A stretch of DNA of 7,451 nt, taken from the NCBI GenBank assembly GCA_031257135.1, contig JAIRPH010000168.1, positions 1 through 7,451 on the forward strand. Reading direction: 5' to 3'. This document shows positions 1 to 5,593 of this stretch, piece by piece. The position numbers and the translations under genes are program-made. Numbering within the stretch: position 1 is the first letter of the stretch; each line of letters begins with the position of its first letter. A model generated the notes under the pieces. That model was not told the DNA's origin, ran no database searches, and was given only the letters and a program-made list of their open reading frames with translations. This stretch comes from Spirochaetaceae bacterium. Lineage in GTDB: Bacteria > Spirochaetota > Spirochaetia > Treponematales > Breznakiellaceae.

Positions 1-398
1 ATTTTTTTAAAAGATTTAACGATACTTACGGTCATGTTGCAGGAGATCGGGTGCTGGAACATATTGCCGCGCTGATTAAGCAGGGAGTCCGGCTGGAGGA
101 TGTCCCAGCCCGCTTTGGAGGGGAGGAATTTACCGTATTGTTGCCCGATACTAATGCGAAAGAGGCTTGGGGCGTTGCGGAACGGTTGCGGAAGGCTGTT
201 TCTCGGTTGATGGTTCCCTGGGATACGCCCTTAGCGCAAGTGACCATCAGTCTCGGCATTTTTACGTTTGATAACGGCACCGCCTCGATCACCGAAATTG
301 TTGACCGGGCGGATAAGGCTCTGTATAGGTCCAAAGAACAGGGCAGAAACTGTACCACCCTTTGGGAAGAAAACGAGGAGTTTAGTAGAACAGTATGA
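1..398 (+). CDS. Diguanylate cyclase, GGDEF domain (3' end only)
   Basis: This is the C-terminal part of a GGDEF domain, which makes cyclic di-GMP from two GTP. The frame is open from the left edge, so the N-terminus and any sensor domain lie outside the window. The visible protein begins at the substrate-binding helix (F-N-D-T-Y-G-H, bases 15-35) followed by G-D-R-V-L. The active-site loop reads G-G-E-E-F (bases 117-131), the catalytically competent form. Five residues before it is R-L-E-D (bases 90-101), matching the RxxD inhibitory I-site, so product feedback inhibition is expected. The rest of the domain (S-L-G-I, then A-D-K-A-L-Y-x-S-K) is intact. The stop TGA overlaps the ATG of the nucleosidase gene by 4 bases, which suggests one transcript and translational coupling. 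The family call is firm; the signal sensed cannot be told. Confidence 0.93.
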   Translation, partial: FFKRFNDTYGHVAGDRVLEHIAALIKQGVRLEDVPARFGGEEFTVLLPDTNAKEAWGVAERLRKAVSRLMVPWDTPLAQVTISLGIFTFDNGTASITEIVDRADKALYRSKEQGRNCTTLWEENEEFSRTV

Positions 399-1105
399 TA
401 GGAATTATCGGCGCCATGGATGATGAAGTAGCCTTACTCCGGTCGGCTCTCGAAAAGCCGGAGCGCGGAAGCGTCGGCGGGTTCGAGTTTTTTTCCGGTA
501 TTCTGGAAGGGAAGCCCGTTGTACTCCTGCGTTGCGGTATCGGCAAGGTTCAATCGGCGGTAGGCTGTACGTTACTCATTGACCGCTATAAGCCGGATAT
601 TGTTATCAACACCGGTTCCGCAGGAGGCGTCGATCCGGGGTTGACCTTCGGAGACGCCGTTATTTCGGAAGGTCTCGTGTATCACGATGTTGATGTGACC
701 GCCTTCGGCTATGCCTGCGGACAGCTTCCGGGTATGCCTGCGGCCTTTGCCGTGCCGGAAGACCTAATCAAAGCCGCGGAATCGGCGGTGGACGAGTTAA
801 AAGGGGAAGGGATTTTACCTGCCGGTTTCAATCATGTCCGGGGCGTTATCGGCTCAGGCGATGCGTTCATGCACGAACCGGATCGGATTGCCGAAGTCCG
901 CCGAGTATTCCCGAAGATAAAAGCCCTAGAAATGGAAGGGGCGGCGGTTGCTCATGTCTGTTTTCTTTTCAAAACGCCGGCTTTGATTATCCGGGCGTTA
1001 TCAGACATCGCGGGCGCGGAATCGCCGGTTACGTTTAACGAGTTTCTCCCAATCGCATCCAAGTATTCGGCGGAAATTGTCCGCCGGTTGATCAAAAATT
1101 TTTAA
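395..1105 (+). CDS. mtnN: 5'-methylthioadenosine/S-adenosylhomocysteine nucleosidase
   Basis: This cytoplasmic enzyme hydrolyses the glycosidic bond of S-adenosylhomocysteine and methylthioadenosine, and in known homologues also 5'-deoxyadenosine, releasing adenine. The 236 residues match the usual family length of about 230. The N-terminus reads G-I-I-G-A-M-D-D-E with the general acid at Glu11. The ribose/base site lies in N-T-G-S-A-G-G (72-78). The catalytic M-E-G-A-A has Glu181, and S-D-I-A-G has Asp204; these correspond to Glu12, Glu174 and Asp197 of the E. coli enzyme. The ATG start overlaps the upstream GGDEF stop (ATGA). A GAGGAG lies 14 bases before the ATG, rather far, so coupling may assist initiation. 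luxS follows after 11 bases and uses this enzyme's product, S-ribosylhomocysteine. Confidence 0.96.
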   Translation: MIGIIGAMDDEVALLRSALEKPERGSVGGFEFFSGILEGKPVVLLRCGIGKVQSAVGCTLLIDRYKPDIVINTGSAGGVDPGLTFGDAVISEGLVYHDVDVTAFGYACGQLPGMPAAFAVPEDLIKAAESAVDELKGEGILPAGFNHVRGVIGSGDAFMHEPDRIAEVRRVFPKIKALEMEGAAVAHVCFLFKTPALIIRALSDIAGAESPVTFNEFLPIASKYSAEIVRRLIKNF

Positions 1106-1116
1106 GGAAACAGAAA

Positions 1117-1593
1117 ATGGAAAAAATTGCCAGTTTTCAGGTCGATCATCTCCGCTTAAAACCGGGATTATATGTGTCCCGAAAGGATAAGTTCGGAGAT
1201 ACGGCGATCACCACCTTTGATCTCCGATTCAAGGAGCCTAACAAGGAACCGGTTATGGATATGCCGGCTCTGCATACCATCGAGCATCTCGGGGCTACGT
1301 TCCTGCGGAACCACAAGGATTGGGGAAACCGGATTGTCTACTTCGGTCCGATGGGATGCCGTACCGGTTTCTACCTCATTCTCGAGGGGAACAGGACTTC
1401 CGAAGAAATACTGCCTCTGCTTCAGGAAATGCTGGAGTGGATTCGCTCCTTCCGAGGAGACATACCCGGCGCAAAGCCCGAAGAATGCGGCAACTGGCGG
1501 GAACAAAACCTAGAGATGGCTCAATGGGAATCCGCCCGGTACGCTGAGGCATTGCGGAATCCGGGAAAAGAACGCCTTACTTATCCCTCGTAG
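1117..1593 (+). CDS. luxS: S-ribosylhomocysteine lyase (AI-2 synthase)
   Basis: LuxS cleaves S-ribosylhomocysteine to homocysteine and 4,5-dihydroxy-2,3-pentanedione, the precursor of autoinducer-2. It is a soluble metal-dependent homodimer. The metal site is complete: H-T-I-E-H supplies His53 and His57, with the catalytic base Glu56, and Cys124 in P-E-E-C-G-N is the third ligand. The catalytic cysteine is Cys81 in G-P-M-G-C-R-T-G-F. The length of 158 residues is typical. A good ribosome binding site (AAGGA, 1104-1108) overlaps the stop of the nucleosidase gene and lies 8 bases before the ATG, so the two genes are surely co-transcribed. Together they form the two-step SAH detoxification route. 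Whether AI-2 serves as a signal here cannot be read from the sequence. Confidence 0.97.
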   Translation: MEKIASFQVDHLRLKPGLYVSRKDKFGDTAITTFDLRFKEPNKEPVMDMPALHTIEHLGATFLRNHKDWGNRIVYFGPMGCRTGFYLILEGNRTSEEILPLLQEMLEWIRSFRGDIPGAKPEECGNWREQNLEMAQWESARYAEALRNPGKERLTYPS

Positions 1594-1611
1594 CGTTTAA
1601 AAATAGTATAA

Positions 1612-1636
1612 AATTATTACCAAACGGGTAATAATT
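1612..1636. repeat. AT-rich inverted repeat after luxS
   Basis: Perfect 10-base arms, AATTATTACC (1612-1621) and GGTAATAATT (1627-1636), flank a 5-base loop. The stem can extend outward as TAGT/ACTA with a bulge. It begins 18 bases after the luxS stop. No T-run follows on the plus strand (A-rich instead), so it is a poor intrinsic terminator for luxS. It may protect the 3' end of the mRNA or bind a regulator. Confidence 0.6.
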
Positions 1637-1651
1637 ACTATATAAAAAAAC

Positions 1652-1680
1652 TTGACCTCTGACGAAAAAAAGGATACTTT
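1652..1680 (+). promoter_or_regulatory. Possible promoter downstream of luxS
   Basis: TTGACC (1652-1657) is a 5/6 match to the -35 box. Possible -10 boxes are GATACT (1673-1678, 15-base spacing) and TACTTT (1675-1680, 17-base spacing); both are imperfect. No convincing coding start follows before the terminator at 1778-1818, so if the promoter is active it would make a short untranslated RNA of roughly 130 bases. Confidence 0.3.
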
Positions 1681-1777
1681 ATAAGTAGACCTGATGATAT
1701 GGATTTGCCTTTCATAACCGACATACAACCGTGGTTTTACAGCGTTGTTGCGCTTCAGCCGTATCTATTGGGGAGTG

Positions 1778-1818
1778 CCTCCCGGGTTTCCCACCTCCTT
1801 TTCCCGGGAGGTTTTTTT
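1778..1818 (+). terminator. Intrinsic terminator with GC-rich stem and T7 tail
   Basis: Perfect 9-bp arms CCTCCCGGG (1778-1786) and CCCGGGAGG (1803-1811) enclose a 16-base loop and are followed at once by seven T (1812-1818). It ends either luxS operon transcription or a short RNA starting near 1686. GGGAG at 1771-1775 can instead pair with CTCCC at 1779-1783, overlapping the left arm, so an alternative hairpin is possible. The stem lies only 22 bases before the lipoprotein ATG. Confidence 0.82.
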
Positions 1819-1821
1819 GGG

Positions 1822-1827
1822 TATATT
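1822..1827 (+). promoter_or_regulatory. -10 box (TATATT) for the lipoprotein gene, leaderless
   Basis: TATATT is a 5/6 match to TATAAT and ends exactly 6 bases before the ATG at 1834. With normal -10 to start spacing, transcription would begin on the A of the start codon. No ribosome binding site lies before this ATG, which fits a leaderless mRNA. The -35 position would fall in the right arm of the terminator and has no recognisable match. Confidence 0.5.
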
Positions 1828-1833
1828 TTCCCT

Positions 1834-2325
1834 ATGACGAGGCTGATAGCGCTGTTTCTTATCTTCTTTTACGCAGGGTGTACTAAGCAGGCTCCGGTTG
1901 CGGACCCTACGATACACCGCAGTCAAGACGATGAGACTCTTTTAGACATACGTCAGCAGGCTCAAGAAACCTTTTTAGATTTCATGAATAAACTGCTGAA
2001 CCCGGAACCCGGAGAGCAGGATTTTTTAGTTAAATGTCCCTTTGAAGCGGACCCGGGAAGCGGTTTCAGCCATGAACTGATATGGCTTGGAGATATTACG
2101 TTTGAAAATGGACGCCATTATGGTTCTGTATCCAACGTACCCTATTATATTTCCAACCTTAAATTCGGCGACCGGGTAGCCTTTAACGCTGAAACAATCG
2201 ATGATTGGATGTACTGCAAAGACGGGAAAATAATCGGAGGACGGTCTATCAAATATCTTATTGAGCAAATCCCTCAACCGGACTGGGAGCCTGACTTACG
2301 CCGATACTATGAAATGTTTGAATAA
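1834..2325 (+). CDS. Small DUF2314 (YegJ-like) lipoprotein
   Basis: This 163-residue protein has a short positively charged N-terminus, a hydrophobic stretch (residues 4-14) and a lipobox ending A-G-C with the acylated cysteine at 16, so it is probably a membrane-anchored lipoprotein. The -3 position is Tyr, unusual for a lipobox but tolerable in spirochaetes. The rest (about 45-155) resembles the DUF2314 family: hydrophobic E-L-I-W-L-G-D-I, then G-x-V-S-N-V-P, then a K-F-G-D-R-V-x-F segment, and I-D-D-W-M-Y followed by K-D-G-K-I-I-G-G. The function of this family is unknown. The frame is open further upstream to an ATG at 1699, but that start would read through the intrinsic terminator and hide the signal peptide, so 1834 is chosen. 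The gene appears monocistronic. Confidence 0.8.
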   Translation: MTRLIALFLIFFYAGCTKQAPVADPTIHRSQDDETLLDIRQQAQETFLDFMNKLLNPEPGEQDFLVKCPFEADPGSGFSHELIWLGDITFENGRHYGSVSNVPYYISNLKFGDRVAFNAETIDDWMYCKDGKIIGGRSIKYLIEQIPQPDWEPDLRRYYEMFE

Positions 2326-2330
2326 TATTC

Positions 2331-2685
2331 TTAAAGCTAACCAGCGAGTTCGGGACGGCGGTTGCGCCTACCAGTTTTGCCACGGCGGGTTTTGCGGGGA
2401 CTTTTTACACCGTTACCTTCAATGCCGACGGCGGCTCCAGCGTAGCGGCGCACAGCGTGATCAGCAACGGCAACGCGACCCAGTCCGCGCCCGCGCCCAC
2501 AAAGACATGGACGACGCCCACGGCGGGCTTCTACGCGGGAACCCCCCAGCTATACGGTATAAGGAAGCGACGCTCACCAATCAGTGGAACTTCGGTACGG
2601 ACACGGTAACGAGGAACATCACCCTGTACGCCAAGTGGACAGATGCCGTAGCCGCCATAGACCTTTCCGACGGAACCGGAGACAA
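2331..2685 (+). pseudogene. Remnant of an InlB/Listeria-Bacteroides B-repeat surface protein
   Basis: Two pieces of one B-repeat are readable in different frames. The first piece contains F-Y-T-V-T-F-N-A-D-G-G-S (from 2403) and P-T-K-T (2496-2507). The second contains Y-K-E-A-T-L-T-N-Q-W-N-F (from 2558) and N-I-T-L-Y-A-K-W-T, the hallmark end of such repeats. Between 2508 and 2557 the frame changes and extra sequence is present. No start codon with a ribosome binding site precedes it and only about one repeat is left, where intact proteins carry several plus a signal peptide. These repeats occur in cell-surface proteins. The GC-rich third positions differ sharply from the AT-rich genes just downstream. 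It is best read as a decayed fragment beside an insertion. Confidence 0.68.
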
Positions 2686-2689
2686 CTTA

Positions 2690-2718
2690 TTGACAATATG
2701 TGAAAAATCAAATAGAAT
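2690..2718 (+). promoter_or_regulatory. Strong sigma-70-type promoter of the toxin-antitoxin module
   Basis: TTGACA (2690-2695, 6/6) and TAGAAT (2713-2718, 5/6) are separated by exactly 17 bases. The -10 box ends 6 bases before the ATG at 2725, so transcription should start on the start codon. No ribosome binding site precedes that ATG. This is the best promoter match in the window and sits at the left border of the AT-rich block. Confidence 0.8.
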
Positions 2719-2724
2719 CAAAAC

Positions 2725-3018
2725 ATGGAGCCTAATATACCGTTACATTATAGAAAAGACCTTGAACAGGCTGTAAATTTGCTCAAGAACGAAGGATGTA
2801 CGTCCGTTTTTTTATTCGGCTCAATGGTTACTGGCAAAATTCATCAAAATTCAGATATAGACATAGGTATAATGGGTTTGCCTCCAAAGAAATATTTTAG
2901 AGTATATGCCGATTTGGATAAAAAATTGTCACATAAAATTGATCTTGTGGATTTCGATTTGCATAAAGATTTTTACGCGCTTCTTAATTCATTAGGCGAG
3001 GTGGTCAAACTTGGATAG
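2725..3018 (+). CDS. mntA: MntA-type minimal nucleotidyltransferase antitoxin
   Basis: This 97-residue protein is a minimal nucleotidyltransferase of the MNT family, the antitoxin half of MNT/HEPN modules. The catalytic signature GSX10DXD is exact: Gly32-Ser33, ten residues, then Asp44-Ile45-Asp46. A third acidic residue is likely Asp73 in K-I-D-L-V-D. In studied homologues MntA neutralises the HEPN toxin by adding AMP to a tyrosine in its active site. Length and secondary-structure order fit. The ATG at 2725 coincides with the predicted transcription start and lacks a ribosome binding site. The last 8 bases overlap the toxin gene, so the two are co-translated. AT-rich codon use sets it apart from neighbouring genes and suggests acquisition. 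The symbol reflects the family, not a proven orthologue. Confidence 0.87.
   Translation: MEPNIPLHYRKDLEQAVNLLKNEGCTSVFLFGSMVTGKIHQNSDIDIGIMGLPPKKYFRVYADLDKKLSHKIDLVDFDLHKDFYALLNSLGEVVKLG
2998..3004 (+). promoter_or_regulatory. Ribosome binding site fixing a TTG start for the toxin gene
   Basis: GAGGTGG lies inside the antitoxin gene with 6 bases to TTG at 3011. An in-frame stop (TAG, 2993-2995) just upstream excludes earlier starts, and no ATG or GTG lies nearby in this frame, so the rare TTG is the best start. Confidence 0.65.
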
Positions 3019-3919
3019 CGGACTAAAAGCCAAAGTGTTATTTGAAATTTCCCAAATAGAGAAATTACTCGGCAATAGTAAGCCTCTACTGGATTTATGC
3101 ACACTTAAAGAACCTGATTTTATTGAAATGTCAGCCGCCGCTTTAATTTTACATTCATTTTATAATGGAATTGAAAATATTCTGTTATTGATTTTCAAAG
3201 GTTTCAATGAAAAACTGCCTAACGGGAATAAATGGCATATCGAATTATTGGATAAAGCGTTTATTGCCGGTGAAAATCGAAAGCAAATTTTCAAAAATGA
3301 ATTACAGAAAACAATGGAAGAATATTTAAAATTCAGGCATTTTATTAGGCATACTTACGGATTTCAACTTGAATGGGAAAGAATGGAAGAATTGATTAAG
3401 GGAATAGAAGTTTTTTGGAAACTTGTTAAAGAGAATGTACATAATTTCATAGAAGCAACACCAAAGAAACAGAAATCCGGCAGGTCGTTCTCGCCTTTAC
3501 AGCGGGTCGGCGTAAAACCCGCGTATTTCCAGAGCGGCCGCGGTTTTCAGGGCGGATTCTATCATACGCTCGGTTACAACGGGGATAAGCAGGAGGATTT
3601 TACAGATGCTGTTTTTTCCGGACCGCGCCTGATATGCCTTGTTCATATCGTCCCAAATCTCAAAAAAACGCGGAAGGAATCCAAGCATCAGAGAAAAACA
3701 AAGGCTTACGACGCTGAGTTTCGGCTTTTCCCCTCGTTTTCTGAAGAAAGCCTCGGCGACGCCGAGAGAATCCCGCAGTTCCGTCATAGTCGTTACCGAA
3801 AAGAGGAGAGAACCCGCGGAAAAGGCAAGCAAAATACCCGCGCCGAAGAAAATACCCGCAATAAAACCGGAAAAACTAAACGTAAGAAATCTCGATTCAA
3901 TACTCCCGATGCGGATTGA
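3011..3919 (+). CDS. hepT: HepT-like HEPN toxin with runaway C-terminal extension
   Basis: Residues 1 to about 148 form a helical HEPN protein, the RNase partner of the upstream antitoxin. The active-site motif RX4HXY is exact: Arg109, His114, Tyr116 in F-R-H-F-I-R-H-T-Y. In characterised pairs the tyrosine is the residue AMPylated by MntA. HepT-like proteins are usually about 110-150 residues, yet this frame continues to 302. From about residue 155 (base 3475) the sequence becomes basic and low in hydrophobics, and from 3497 it is the antisense of the last 423 coding bases of the biotin transporter gene. The extension is therefore not a domain; the native stop was probably lost at an insertion or deletion joint near 3475. 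The tail could destabilise the toxin. The start is TTG, supported by the ribosome binding site. The HEPN call is firm; that the full 302-residue product is made is uncertain. Confidence 0.75.
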   Translation: MDSGLKAKVLFEISQIEKLLGNSKPLLDLCTLKEPDFIEMSAAALILHSFYNGIENILLLIFKGFNEKLPNGNKWHIELLDKAFIAGENRKQIFKNELQKTMEEYLKFRHFIRHTYGFQLEWERMEELIKGIEVFWKLVKENVHNFIEATPKKQKSGRSFSPLQRVGVKPAYFQSGRGFQGGFYHTLGYNGDKQEDFTDAVFSGPRLICLVHIVPNLKKTRKESKHQRKTKAYDAEFRLFPSFSEESLGDAERIPQFRHSRYRKEERTRGKGKQNTRAEENTRNKTGKTKRKKSRFNTPDAD

Positions 3920-4165
3920 ACGGAAAAGTATGACAAACAGAGACGTCGTCATAAGCGGGAGGCTTCCGCGGAGCAGTTCCCAGGGACGAATTTTAGCGGA
4001 AAGCGCGCCCCAAAAAATAAGCAGAGCCGCCGCGCCCTGCCCGTAGCCGGGGAAAAAGGCGGTAACTGAAATAAGGAACAGCCCCAGCAGTTTAATGCCC
4101 GCGGGCGTCCGGTGGAGAAAGGTCTTGCCCTGCCGATAGGCGTAGGGAGTTATGCGGTAAGCCAC
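3497..4165 (-). CDS. bioN: ECF transporter T component, biotin (BioN/EcfT/CbiQ family)
   Basis: This is the transmembrane coupling subunit of an energy-coupling factor transporter, joining the ATPase to the substrate-binding S component in the inner membrane. The 222-residue protein has hydrophobic segments near 24-52, 68-85, 97-124, 148-168 and 188-198. It carries T-T-M-T-E-L-R-D-S-L (125-134), a conserved EcfT stretch. The two coupling-helix motifs appear as A-R-S (180-182, where most members have A-R-G) and E-I-R-G-F (213-217). Translation starts at GTG, 16 bases inside the end of bioM, with GGAAGA six bases upstream. It is the last gene of the leftward bioY-bioM-bioN operon. No terminator is evident after its stop, and the toxin frame runs antisense through most of it. 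Confidence 0.9.
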   Translation of the reverse strand: MAYRITPYAYRQGKTFLHRTPAGIKLLGLFLISVTAFFPGYGQGAAALLIFWGALSAKIRPWELLRGSLPLMTTSLFVILFRSIRIGSIESRFLTFSFSGFIAGIFFGAGILLAFSAGSLLFSVTTMTELRDSLGVAEAFFRKRGEKPKLSVVSLCFSLMLGFLPRFFEIWDDMNKAYQARSGKNSICKILLLIPVVTERMIESALKTAAALEIRGFYADPL

Positions 4166-4911
4166 GTGCAGTCTTCCACAGAAGCGTAAGACGCGCGAGG
4201 GTCCCGGACGCCGAAAGACGGATCAAGCCGGTCGAGAACCTCCGAGGGATTCCCGTCGTCTCGGATATGCCCGCGATGGAGAATCACCAGCCGATCCGAA
4301 TAAGCCAAGACTTTCTCCAGCTCATGGGTCAGGATGATGAGGGTTTTGCCTTCCGCTTTCAGCCGCCGGATATGTTCAAGCGCCTGAATGACCCCATGCC
4401 AGTCAAGATTCGCAAAAGGTTCATCCATAATCATCGCGCCACACCCCATAGCGAGAATTCCCGCTACCGCAAGCCGCCGTTTTTCGCCGCCGGAAAGCCG
4501 CCGCGGGGGAAAATCCCGTTTTTCCTCCAGCCCTGCCGCTGACAACGCCGCTTCTACCTGAGCCGCAACCGCATCGTTCGGCAGTCCTAGGTTCTTGGGA
4601 CCAAAGGCTATATCTTCCGCAACGGTTTCGCCGATGATTTGAGCGTCGGCATCCTGAAACATAAACCCTACAGACCGCCGCAAAACCCTAATCGACTTGT
4701 GAAGCGGACAGCCTCGGAACAAGATTTCTCCTTCATCGAAATCCGCAAGCCCTGTGATAACCTGCATAAGCAAAGTCTTACCGGAGCCGTTTGATCCGGC
4801 AATGATAAGACATTCTCCCTCATAAATCGTCAGATTGACGCCAGAAAGCACCTGATTCCCATTAGGAAATGTCTTAGAGAGGTTTTTAACGGCGAAAAGC
4901 GGGTCAGCCAT
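4150..4911 (-). CDS. bioM: ECF transporter ATP-binding protein, biotin (BioM/EcfA/CbiO family)
   Basis: This ABC ATPase powers biotin uptake at the cytoplasmic face of the membrane. All motifs are present in its 253 residues: Walker A G-S-N-G-S-G-K-T (39-46), Q-loop Gln86 in F-M-F-Q-D-A-D-A-Q, signature L-S-G-G-E (139-143), Walker B I-M-D-E-P (161-165) with catalytic Glu164, D-loop N-L-D (168-170), and H-loop His196 in L-T-H-E. The F-Q-x-x-x-x-Q stretch after the Q-loop is typical of the CbiO/EcfA branch. The ATG lies 8 bases inside the end of bioY and its own end overlaps bioN by 16 bases, indicating tight coupling and fixed stoichiometry. One ATPase gene is present, so the pump would use a homodimer as in BioMNY systems. 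Confidence 0.94.
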   Translation of the reverse strand: MADPLFAVKNLSKTFPNGNQVLSGVNLTIYEGECLIIAGSNGSGKTLLMQVITGLADFDEGEILFRGCPLHKSIRVLRRSVGFMFQDADAQIIGETVAEDIAFGPKNLGLPNDAVAAQVEAALSAAGLEEKRDFPPRRLSGGEKRRLAVAGILAMGCGAMIMDEPFANLDWHGVIQALEHIRRLKAEGKTLIILTHELEKVLAYSDRLVILHRGHIRDDGNPSEVLDRLDPSFGVRDPRASYASVEDCTWLTA

Positions 4912-5494
4912 CGAGATGATCTGCGATAACTCGACGCATTCTGGGAGCGATGAGTCCGGCTAAGACGCCTTTAACGGCGTCTCCGGGGATAAACGGCGCG
5001 CATCCCTTGAGCATTGCCCCCTGCCACGTATCGTCAAGCGCGAACTTAAGCCGGATTATGCCCGGAACATATACAATCAGCATCCCCGCAAAAATTGCAA
5101 ATGCCAGCCGCCATGTAGGGGTCTTGTATTCAGCCTTCGGACGCCCAGCGATGGCTCCTGCGGCGATTGCTATAAGGGGATAACCCAACAAAAAGCCTCC
5201 GGTAGGACCGAAAAAGCGGACGAAGCCTCCGCTTGCGCCTGCGAATACCGGCGCGCCCAAGGCTCCGGCAAGCAAATAGAGTCCTACCGCCGCACCCCCA
5301 AGATAGGGTCCAAGAACCAATCCCGACAGGAGGGCGAACATATTTTGCAGTACAATAGGAACCGGAGAACCGGGAAGCGGGATTGCGATAAAGTTTCCCG
5401 CCGCGGTGAGCGCCCCAAAGAGCGCGGTCAAGACAATACGCAGTAAGGCTTTTCTTTGCGCGATATGCGGAGAAACCGCCGTTGATTTCATCAT
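4904..5494 (-). CDS. bioY: Biotin-specific S component BioY
   Basis: BioY is the membrane protein that captures biotin for the ECF transporter. From the chosen ATG it has 196 residues, the usual size, and about six hydrophobic segments. The family core is clear: P-V-P-I-V-L-Q-N-M-F-A-L-L-S-G (44-58), L-G-P-Y-L-G (61-66), the G-x-P-V-F-A-G-x-x-G-G biotin-pocket loop (80-90), G-P-T-G-G-F-L-L-G-Y-P (96-106) and F-I-P-G-D-A-V-K (168-175). The frame stays open upstream for 73 more codons, but that part is charged and runs into the paaK gene and promoter, so ATG 5494 (or the adjacent ATG at 5491) is preferred. It is first in the operon with bioM and bioN. No biotin synthesis genes are in the window, so the operon fits biotin scavenging. 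Confidence 0.95.
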   Translation of the reverse strand: MMKSTAVSPHIAQRKALLRIVLTALFGALTAAGNFIAIPLPGSPVPIVLQNMFALLSGLVLGPYLGGAAVGLYLLAGALGAPVFAGASGGFVRFFGPTGGFLLGYPLIAIAAGAIAGRPKAEYKTPTWRLAFAIFAGMLIVYVPGIIRLKFALDDTWQGAMLKGCAPFIPGDAVKGVLAGLIAPRMRRVIADHLDG

Positions 5495-5499
5495 ACATA

Positions 5500-5529
5500 A
5501 GCGTAACAAAAAGCAGGCGCATAAGTCAA
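5500..5529 (-). promoter_or_regulatory. Probable promoter of the bio operon
   Basis: Read leftward, TTGACT (5529-5524, 5/6) and TACGCT (5505-5500, which keeps the key T, A and final T) are 18 bases apart. The -10 box ends 5 bases before ATG 5494 and 8 before ATG 5491, so the mRNA would have little or no leader. No convincing biotin-repressor operator was found around it. Confidence 0.45.
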
Positions 5530-5545
5530 GACGCTTTTCGGAAGG

Positions 5546-5574
5546 TAGACAAAGTATTCGGCAAGATGTATCAT
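5546..5574 (+). promoter_or_regulatory. Promoter of paaK
   Basis: TAGACA (5546-5551, 5/6) and TATCAT (5569-5574, 5/6) are 17 bases apart. The predicted start near 5581 gives a 13-base leader containing AAGGA (5583-5587), 6 bases before ATG 5594. Its -35 box lies 16 bases from that of the divergent bio promoter. Confidence 0.7.
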
Positions 5575-5593
5575 AGGCGCGTAAGGAAAAAAT

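Noticed and set aside
1699..1833. Longer N-terminus for the lipoprotein
   Set aside because: It would be translated through the intrinsic terminator and would bury the signal peptide and lipobox; no ribosome binding site precedes the ATG at 1699.
2261..2330. A gene starting inside the lipoprotein gene and reading into the B-repeat fragment
   Set aside because: The early part is a shadow of the lipoprotein gene, and the B-repeat homology at 2403-2507 lies in another frame.
3475..3919. Basic C-terminal half of the HEPN protein as a nucleic-acid-binding domain
   Set aside because: From base 3497 it is the antisense of bioN codons; the lysine and arginine content reflects that strand.
5495..5545. 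Biotin repressor (BirA or BioR) operator upstream of bioY
   Set aside because: GTAACAA at 5503-5509 resembles a half site, but no matching inverted partner at the right spacing was found.
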